In this document: one piece after another, positions 7,300-12,100 of the stretch
Layout: the number at the start of each line of letters is the position of its first letter
Position numbering within the stretch: position 1 is the first letter of the stretch
Source of the DNA: a bacterium
GTDB taxonomy: Bacteria; UBP7; UBA6624
DNA: 12,100 bases
Direction of reading: 5' to 3'
Assembly: GCA_014384545.1 (NCBI GenBank)
Contig: JACNFQ010000012.1
Span: 1 to 12,100, forward strand
Program-made: the position numbers and the translations under genes
Notes under the pieces: generated by a model
Database searches by the model: none
Told to the model about the DNA's origin: nothing
The model's input: the letters and a program-made list of their open reading frames with translations, nothing else

Positions 7300-8276
7300 T
7301 CGTGAAGACCCCTTTCAACCATGATTTTCATTCGTCTCACGGCATGGAAAATCGCCTTGGCACTGCTGGAGCCGTGACAGATAAAGAAAGCACCCGTTAA
7401 CCCCAACAAGGGTGCCCCGCCATACTCGGCATAGTCCACACGCTTTCGTGTAGCAAGAATAGGTGCATTGAACGTCCCTTTTAGCCAAGGCGCCCACCAT
7501 TTCCCTGCAAGGGCTTCGCGGGTTTCTATACCAAAAAACCGAAGCATTGCCGAACCAAATCCTTCAGCAAACTTGAGAATGATATTCCCCACAAAGCCAT
7601 CACAAACGACGACATGGACACCTACGCCACCTCCCAATGCACGCCCCTCAACATTCCCTACAAAGTTCAACCCCTCTTCTTGAGCAAGTAGATTGTACGC
7701 TTCGCGTGTTATCTTGTCCCCTTTCCCTTTTTCGCCCCCAATATTTAGCAATCCCACTTTGGGGTTTGCTTCTCCCGACCAGTTCTCGTAAAACGCCGAA
7801 CCCAAGTGGGCAAACCCTACCAAGTCGGCAGGGGTGGTATCGGTGTTTGCCCCCACATCTAAGAGAAATGCAGGTGGATGCCCCATGGGGAGGAATGTGC
7901 CCAGGACAGGGCGCCCCAAACCTGCTCTCTTTAGGTGTCGGCTTGCCAGCACCACGGCGGCTCCCGAGTTGCCCGCTGTGGCAATACCTTGTGCTTTCCC
8001 CTCTGCCACCAACCGTATAGAGACTTCCATGGATGTCTCTTTATCTTTACGCAGGGCAACGAGTGCTTTGTCGCCCATCCCGATAACAGTAGGTGCATGG
8101 ACGACGGAGATGTGGTGCGCCTTAGCACCTTGACCATCCAGACGAGACTTGATTTCTGTTTCGTCACCCACCAGGATGATCTCCACCCCAAGAGAATGGG
8201 CATTGAGCGCCCCACGCACCACGGTATCAGGGGCGTTATCCCCTCCCATGGCATCTAAGGCGATCGTTAGTGTCAA
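7296..8276 (-). CDS. plsX: Phosphate acyltransferase PlsX
   Basis: Peripheral membrane enzyme that makes acyl-phosphate from acyl-ACP for PlsY, linking fatty-acid and phospholipid synthesis. Family motifs in order: DAMGGDNAP at 8-16, ATAGNSGA at 99-106, FLLDVGAN at 137-144, GLLNIGGEKGKGD at about 175-187, and FVGNVEGRALGGGVGVHVVV followed by CDGFVGNIILKFAEG (about 205-240). Length 326 is slightly under the usual 330-350 but intact. The start is TTG at 8274-8276. No ATG or GTG lies upstream in frame, and MTLTIALDAMGGD matches the family N-terminus. The gene starts 16 bp after the tRNA-Glu 3' end; the common upstream neighbours yceD and rpmF are absent. plsX-fabH-fabD-fabG order is widely conserved. 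Confidence 0.95.
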   Translation of the reverse strand: MTLTIALDAMGGDNAPDTVVRGALNAHSLGVEIILVGDETEIKSRLDGQGAKAHHISVVHAPTVIGMGDKALVALRKDKETSMEVSIRLVAEGKAQGIATAGNSGAAVVLASRHLKRAGLGRPVLGTFLPMGHPPAFLLDVGANTDTTPADLVGFAHLGSAFYENWSGEANPKVGLLNIGGEKGKGDKITREAYNLLAQEEGLNFVGNVEGRALGGGVGVHVVVCDGFVGNIILKFAEGFGSAMLRFFGIETREALAGKWWAPWLKGTFNAPILATRKRVDYAEYGGAPLLGLTGAFFICHGSSSAKAIFHAVRRMKIMVERGLHE

Positions 8277-8289
8277 AACAAGAAGCAGA

Positions 8290-8293
8290 CTCC
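8290..8293 (-). promoter_or_regulatory. Possible plsX ribosome binding site touching tRNA 3' end
   Basis: The only Shine-Dalgarno-like run before the plsX TTG is GGAG, 13 nt upstream. Its first G is the discriminator base (position 73) of the tRNA. If tRNA and plsX share a transcript, 3' processing of the tRNA would cut beside or inside this site. The spacing is long, so it may be weak. Confidence 0.35.
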
Positions 8294-8365
8294 AGCCCCA
8301 ACGGGAGTCGAACCCGTGTTTCCACCTTGAGAGGGTGGCGTCCTAGGCCACTAGACGATGGGGCC
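8293..8365 (-). tRNA. tRNA-Glu (anticodon CUC)
   Basis: A complete 73-nt cloverleaf. The acceptor stem is GGCCCCA against TGGGGCT, with a G1-U72 wobble as its end pair. The D arm runs from GTC to GAC with the GG pair in its loop. The anticodon stem CCACC/GGTGG encloses loop CTCTCAA, placing anticodon CUC (8329-8331). The T arm is ACGGG-TTCGACT-CCCGT. The discriminator is G and CCA is not encoded, so CCA must be added post-transcriptionally. D and anticodon arms closely match bacterial tRNA-Glu. CUC reads GAG only, so a UUC isoacceptor should exist elsewhere. I found no consensus promoter in the 47 bp upstream; TAGGAT at 8379-8384 is a weak -10 candidate without a matching -35. It lies 16 bp before plsX on the same strand. 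Confidence 0.95.
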
Positions 8366-8400
8366 GTGCCTTCGGGCTATCCTACCATTCTTGCTCAAGT

Positions 8401-8406
8401 TAGACT
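8401..8406 (+). promoter_or_regulatory. Weak -10-like box immediately before the PLP enzyme gene
   Basis: TAGACT lies 6 nt before the ATG at 8413, and the upstream 20 nt contain no Shine-Dalgarno-like sequence. This spacing is typical of leaderless transcripts, in which transcription starts at or next to the start codon. There is no recognisable -35 at 17 bp, so it is only a candidate. Confidence 0.22.
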
Positions 8407-8412
8407 ACCCTT

Positions 8413-9729
8413 ATGACCTCCACAGAAGACGAGAACAAGAAGATAAATAGGCGGAAGGACGCCTACTCAAAAGAAGCACGCCTTATCCATGGCGAGATGG
8501 AGACACCTGTATGGGATTACAGCCACAATGTCGTTCCTCCTCTTTCTGCAAACAGTACGTTTCGATTGGATTCATCGACTCGGGGCAATATGGGATTTCT
8601 GGAATATGCCCAAGAGAGTGCGGGAGAGACAGAAGGACGCCCCATTTTCATCTATGACAGGCTAGAGGAACCCACGGCGATGATGTTAGAGAACCGTCTT
8701 GCCGAGGTAGAGCAAGGTGATGCGGCGTTGGTCTTTGCGAGTGGGATGGCTGCGATTTCCACTTTGGCTTTATCTCTTTTGAAGCAAGGCGAGAACATCG
8801 TCAGCCACCCTACCCTTTATGGGTGTACTGATTCCCTTTTCCGAGAATGGTTGCCCCGATGGGGCATTGAGGCACGCCGTGTTGATATGAATGATCTTGA
8901 GGCAGTGGAGAGTGCGTGCGATGATTTGACCCGCCTCCTATATCTAGAAACCCCTCTCAATCCCACATTGGACCTCATGGACATAGACGCTCTTTCTGGG
9001 TTGGCAAAACGGCTCAACGAGAATCGATCCCCAGAAACCCAGATTCGTGTAGCGGTGGACAACACTTTCCAAACACCTTGGGGTCAACGCCCGCTTTCCC
9101 TTGGTGCGGACATTGTGGCTCATAGTTTGACGAAGGGGATTGCGGGTTTTGGAACAGATACAGCGGGTGCTTTGGTTTTTGGTGAGGATTTAAAGAACGA
9201 CCTCTTGGTAGCAAGGAAAGACTTAGGGGGCATGCTTAGCCCCAGGGCAACTTGGCATATTCTTACCTATGGGATTAGCACATTGGGGGTACGGTTCCAA
9301 GCTCAACAATCTTCGGCGGGAGAAGTGGCAGCTTACTTGGAGAGACATCCCAAGGTGTCATCCGTAAGGTGGCCAGGGTTGGAGAGTTTCCCCCAAAAGG
9401 AGCTGGCGAGGCGGCAGATGGTGGATTCTGATGGAGCGTTTTGCCCCGGGTTCATGATCTACTTTACTTTGAAGGGAGCGTGCGATGACACCATTGGGCA
9501 GCGATTCGTTGATTCCGTAGCGGAAGAAGCGTATGCTATAACCCTTGCCGTCTCGTTAGGGAATATCCGTACCTTGATTGAATGCCCCTATTCAATGACC
9601 CACGCCTGCGTGCCCGAGGATGCCAAAGGTTCAGTCAGCCTTACACCTGGCGGGATTCGCCTTTCGGTGGGGCTAGAAAGCCCTAGAGACCTCATTAGAG
9701 ATCTTTCTGTCGCTCTGGATACCTTATAG
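8413..9729 (+). CDS. PLP-dependent trans-sulfuration-family enzyme
   Basis: Member of the cystathionine gamma-synthase/beta-lyase, methionine gamma-lyase and O-acylhomoserine sulfhydrylase family (fold type I, usually tetrameric, cytosolic). Visible landmarks: YDRLEEPT at 81-88, whose Tyr81 and Arg83 should bind PLP phosphate across the dimer; ASGMAA at 109-114; Tyr136 in HPTLYGCTD, stacking on the PLP ring; Asp216 in AVDNTF; PLP Lys241 in AHSLTKG; SLGNIRTLIECPYSMTH at about 381-397; and carboxylate-binding Arg416 in GIRLSVG. The segment after the lysine reads IAGFGTD instead of the common IGGHSD. Length 438 is at the long end, near O-acylhomoserine sulfhydrylases, but substrate cannot be assigned. 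The gene stands alone, divergent from the tRNA; the start has no clear ribosome binding site. Confidence 0.9.
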   Translation: MTSTEDENKKINRRKDAYSKEARLIHGEMETPVWDYSHNVVPPLSANSTFRLDSSTRGNMGFLEYAQESAGETEGRPIFIYDRLEEPTAMMLENRLAEVEQGDAALVFASGMAAISTLALSLLKQGENIVSHPTLYGCTDSLFREWLPRWGIEARRVDMNDLEAVESACDDLTRLLYLETPLNPTLDLMDIDALSGLAKRLNENRSPETQIRVAVDNTFQTPWGQRPLSLGADIVAHSLTKGIAGFGTDTAGALVFGEDLKNDLLVARKDLGGMLSPRATWHILTYGISTLGVRFQAQQSSAGEVAAYLERHPKVSSVRWPGLESFPQKELARRQMVDSDGAFCPGFMIYFTLKGACDDTIGQRFVDSVAEEAYAITLAVSLGNIRTLIECPYSMTHACVPEDAKGSVSLTPGGIRLSVGLESPRDLIRDLSVALDTL

Positions 9730-9736
9730 TTCACCC

Positions 9737-9791
9737 CTTACATCCCCAAAGTCGCGGGCTTGTCTTACATCCCCAAAGTCGCGGGCTTGTC
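9737..9791 (+). repeat. Perfect 27-bp tandem duplication, two copies
   Basis: Two identical 27-bp units (9737-9763 and 9764-9790, with one further matching base at 9791) begin CTTACATCCCC and end GCGGGCTTGT. They lie between the PLP-enzyme stop (9729) and the promoter at 9804. There is no spacer between copies and no strong internal hairpin, so this is neither a CRISPR nor an evident intrinsic terminator. It may be a member of a dispersed intergenic repeat family or a local slippage duplication. Confidence 0.9.
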
Positions 9792-9803
9792 CTCTACCTC
9801 CAT

Positions 9804-9832
9804 TTGCTCCCTCCGCTTTCCATCGCTATAAT
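9804..9832 (+). promoter_or_regulatory. Sigma-70-type promoter for the MshEN-like gene
   Basis: A -35-like TTGCTC (9804-9809) is separated by exactly 17 bp from a perfect -10 TATAAT (9827-9832). Transcription would begin near 9839, leaving a 5' leader of about 24 nt that contains the GGGAG ribosome binding site (9850-9854). The promoter lies 13 bp after the tandem repeat. Confidence 0.72.
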
Positions 9833-9862
9833 GGGCATAGTTGAAGAAAGGGAGACAACTAA

Positions 9863-10612
9863 ATGAAACGATTGGGTGAGTTACTTATAGAAAAAGGCCA
9901 CCTGACACAAGAAAAGTTGACTGAAGCGTTGCAGGCTTTACCTCGTTCGGGTCGTCGATTGGGTCTCCTTCTCGTTGAAAAGGGCTTTGTTAGCGAAGAA
10001 CATGTCCAAGAAGCTCTGATAGAGATTACGGGCAAGAAGACGATGGATCTTCATGAGGGGGAAGAGGTCGTTTTTGAGGAGGGGGGAGTCAAGGTGCTCC
10101 AAACTCTCGTTACTTACCAAGATAAGGCTCTTGTGATTCAAGGCACCTCAAGTGCTCGCCGCAAGACGACCTTCGCTACTCAAAGAGTATCCCATCCCTT
10201 GGCTCCCAAGGGCCCCCTCTTCCTCTTTGGAGGCATTGGATTGGCTGCCTTGATGACTTTTGGCAGTCTGATGATGAATAAGGATGGTGATATCAACATC
10301 GCTTGGTCTGTCCCAGGGCTTCTCTTGGCTGTCGTGGGTATTGTGGTGGGACATATGAAGGTCGAGGCGTCCTACCCACGGTATCATGTCAATCTCTACG
10401 ACCACGGACAGCCTGGACCCAAGCTTATTACGAGTACAGATACGGCTTTCTTAGATCGTATCGTAGTCGCTATCAACAAAGCTGTGTCGGATTACCCTGA
10501 CTGGCAAGAGCACGGAAAGTTCAAGTTATCCGAAGAGGAGATTGCGCGTGCTCGAGCAGCCCGAGAAGCAGCCCTGAGAGGCGAAGACCTCCCTCCGCCA
10601 CCCGCACCCTAA
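9863..10612 (+). CDS. MshEN-like domain fused to two-helix membrane domain
   Basis: Residues 3-56 contain two tandem copies of the MshEN/GspE N-terminal pattern: RLGELLIEKGHLTQEKLTEAL (3-23) and RLGLLLVEKGFVSEEHVQEAL (32-52). In MshE-type ATPases this module binds cyclic di-GMP; the conserved Gln closing the first motif is Leu here, so binding is uncertain. There is no ATPase domain. Residues 75-249 look like a separate domain: strands (80-110), two transmembrane helices (about 117-137 and 147-164), then a strand-rich segment with Tyr-Pro-Arg-Tyr (171-174) and an amphipathic helix FLDRIVVAINKAV. This plan recalls DUF6232-type proteins, as an impression only. The tail is charged and ends in Pro repeats. 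The start has GGGAG 8 nt upstream and a good promoter. Its role is unknown; a membrane-bound second-messenger sensor is a reasonable guess. Confidence 0.82.
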   Translation: MKRLGELLIEKGHLTQEKLTEALQALPRSGRRLGLLLVEKGFVSEEHVQEALIEITGKKTMDLHEGEEVVFEEGGVKVLQTLVTYQDKALVIQGTSSARRKTTFATQRVSHPLAPKGPLFLFGGIGLAALMTFGSLMMNKDGDINIAWSVPGLLLAVVGIVVGHMKVEASYPRYHVNLYDHGQPGPKLITSTDTAFLDRIVVAINKAVSDYPDWQEHGKFKLSEEEIARARAAREAALRGEDLPPPPAP

Positions 10613-10631
10613 TACGAGCTCTATTCCTTTT

Positions 10632-12100
10632 CTAGTCGGGAGAGGGGACCTCTCCGAAAAAGAGACCTTCACGTGTGCCCAGCAAGATATGACGCGTTCC
10701 ATCATCTGCCACCAAGACCGCGTGGCTTTCGCTAGCGATAAGCCAAACCATCCGTTCCCAAGCACCATTCCTAGGCCCCCAAGTTAGTACAGTCTCTTGG
10801 TGGCTACTGAACAAAGCGACAGGTTCTTGGGATTGGGGATCCCATGCCGCAGCACACCACGAAGCACCCATTCCTAGTTGATCGTTGCCAGTCCACCCTT
10901 CACCCGTCCATTTATCAAACTGCACCCTCCCCATGGCGTGTAGACAGAGACCCTTTGGAGCATCGCTTGCCACCACGGTTGCCCCCGAGCGAATATTTCC
11001 GGCCCGGGTGTAGCAAGGGGAAAGTTCCCTAAGTTCCCCACCAGGAATCTCCTCCTGCCACGATTGAACACACCCCACAACAGGCTCCCTCATCATCACA
11101 GTCACCAACAGACGCCCATCCGACAAGACAGCATCATGTTCTACAGTTAAGTGGGCTTGGGTTGTAATGAGATCCATCTCCCAAGGTTCCTCAGCCGAAG
11201 CCCTATAGAGCCTCCTGAGTTCCCCATCCCCTGTTTGGTACACGATCCATCTCTTATTCTCATCAGTCAAGATATGAGTCCAAGGGCGGTCGGGAGGAGG
11301 GTTAGAGGGCGCTTCTACCCCCACTGCCTTGGTGAACTCAACCAACGCATGAGGGGATGCCCACGACCAATCGGTGGATACGACTTCGTTCTCCCAACGA
11401 GACAAACTACCTCCACCCGTCAGAGCTAGCCCTGCGACCGCAGGAGACGAAGTGACCTCAATCAAATGGATCGTTCCTCTATCCCTATCCAGATAAGTGA
11501 TTGTGATACCTGTTGAAGTCTCGGTAGCAGAGATGCCAGATACATCCGAACCTTCACCCAAAGTGGTCGTCACCCATTCCTCTCCATCGGGGCAGGACAG
11601 ACCGATCCCTGTATGAGCTTCACCAGGTTTGGGGTTGATCCCATGGACTGCACAGATACGGTTTCCCTCCTTATCCTCAACCAACGAGTGCGGTGCCGTA
11701 TGCCATCCTTTCCAGATTTGGACGAGAGCGGGAGGACTTGCCAAAGCGGTCGCTCTTCGTTCACCATTCTCAATCACCTTAGGAATCAGCGTCATAAGGA
11801 GCCACCCCAAACCGATACCACCACCAACGACCATGACCCACTTCAGGATGGGATTCAGGTGCAGGGGTGCTGTATCAACCCCCCCACTCTCACTAATACC
11901 TATAGGTAGAGAATCCGAGGGCACTGCAGCAATCACAATGCGCTTGCTTTTTTCCCAGATATCCTTCTCATAATGGGCAAATCCATATCCCTTCGTAAGG
12001 ACCATCCCTTTCCTCAAGAGTCTTAACCGATACCCTTGTGCACTTACCGTCTCTAAAGTCCAATCAAACCGGCATCTTGGGTTCGTTTGTTTCAGCGTGT
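10632..12100 (-). CDS. Single-pass membrane protein, large Trp-rich outer domain; 5' end outside window
   Basis: The frame is open through the right edge. A TTG at 12015-12017 would start a 461-residue protein, but 27 more in-frame codons without a stop continue to 12100 and read like protein (RFDWTLETVSAQGYRLRLL), so the true start is probably outside. Counting from the TTG, residues 1-58 are a cytoplasmic-type segment, about 60-78 form one transmembrane helix (WVMVVGGGIGLGWLLMTLI), and about 90-461 form a large outer domain. That domain has repeating strand patterns with Trp and short DG/DDGTRHIL turns and several Cys (for example CAVHG, SCPDG, CVQSW, CYTRAG), suggesting a beta-propeller and possible disulfides. 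Family and function are not recognised. It converges on the MshEN-like gene, with stops 19 bp apart. Confidence 0.8.
   Translation of the reverse strand, partial: TLKQTNPRCRFDWTLETVSAQGYRLRLLRKGMVLTKGYGFAHYEKDIWEKSKRIVIAAVPSDSLPIGISESGGVDTAPLHLNPILKWVMVVGGGIGLGWLLMTLIPKVIENGERRATALASPPALVQIWKGWHTAPHSLVEDKEGNRICAVHGINPKPGEAHTGIGLSCPDGEEWVTTTLGEGSDVSGISATETSTGITITYLDRDRGTIHLIEVTSSPAVAGLALTGGGSLSRWENEVVSTDWSWASPHALVEFTKAVGVEAPSNPPPDRPWTHILTDENKRWIVYQTGDGELRRLYRASAEEPWEMDLITTQAHLTVEHDAVLSDGRLLVTVMMREPVVGCVQSWQEEIPGGELRELSPCYTRAGNIRSGATVVASDAPKGLCLHAMGRVQFDKWTGEGWTGNDQLGMGASWCAAAWDPQSQEPVALFSSHQETVLTWGPRNGAWERMVWLIASESHAVLVADDGTRHILLGTREGLFFGEVPSPD
10639..10655. repeat. Inverted repeat at the convergent gene ends
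   Basis: GGAGAGG and CCTCTCC form a 7-bp perfect stem with a 3-nt loop, lying inside the 3' end of the minus-strand gene and just beyond the plus-strand stop at 10612. Neither strand has a following U tract, so it is not a canonical intrinsic terminator. It could block transcription ends weakly from both sides. Confidence 0.4.

Noticed and set aside
7637-8133. Plus-strand reading frames opposite plsX
   Set aside because: Antisense shadows of conserved plsX motifs, rich in Pro/Ser/Arg.
8379-8407. Sigma-70 promoter for the tRNA/fab operon
   Set aside because: TAGGAT could be a -10, but positions 16-18 bp upstream do not resemble TTGACA, and the nearby TTGAGC is only 8 bp away.
9737-9791. CRISPR array
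   Set aside because: Two copies directly abut with no spacers, and no cas genes are present.
10639-10655. Intrinsic terminator between the convergent genes
   Set aside because: The 7-bp stem is real, but no U tract follows on either strand.
12015-12017. TTG as the true start of the right-edge membrane protein
   Set aside because: The frame continues upstream to the window end without a stop and reads as plausible protein, and no clear ribosome binding site precedes the TTG.

Overview
The window comes from a bacterium with a lipoprotein-bearing, probably double-membrane envelope and roughly even GC. Genes are packed tightly and several starts are TTG. A lipobox protein, an MshEN-type domain and type II fatty-acid genes with ACAD/ETF would suit a deltaproteobacterial or myxobacterial lineage. 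That placement is a weak inference: no phylogenetic marker beyond a tRNA is present.

Positions 1-8365 (minus strand) hold one long co-directional block. In transcription order it reads tRNA-Glu(CUC), plsX, fabH, fabD, fabG, fabF, an acyl-CoA dehydrogenase (ACAD), etfB, etfA and a lipoprotein gene running off the left edge. Almost every junction is an ATGA or TGATG overlap, and the only gap between protein genes (fabF to ACAD, 13 bp) carries a strong ribosome binding site, so this looks like one translationally coupled operon. plsX, fabH, fabD, fabG and fabF cover phosphatidate precursor supply, chain initiation, malonyl loading, ketoreduction and condensation. acpP, the dehydratase (fabZ/fabA) and a classical enoyl reductase (fabI/K/L/V) are missing. 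A flavin ACAD with its own electron-transfer flavoprotein follows instead. This makes the block a mixed fatty-acid synthesis and acyl-CoA redox cluster, the most interesting feature of the window.

Positions 8413-9729 (plus strand) encode a PLP-dependent trans-sulfuration-family enzyme, divergent from the tRNA and with no visible Shine-Dalgarno. A perfect 27-bp tandem duplication follows (9737-9791), then a good sigma-70-type promoter (9804-9832).

Positions 9863-10612 (plus strand) encode a small protein that joins an MshEN-like domain to a two-helix membrane domain. Convergent with it, 10632-12100 (minus strand) is a single-pass membrane protein with a large Trp-rich, probably beta-rich extracytoplasmic domain. 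Its 5' end lies outside the window, because the frame stays open to the right edge.

I see no insertion sequence, CRISPR array, phage gene or rRNA. Much of the window is ordinary core metabolism. The points worth checking are the operon composition, the tRNA/plsX junction, a few active-site motif deviations, the MshEN fusion and the tandem repeat.
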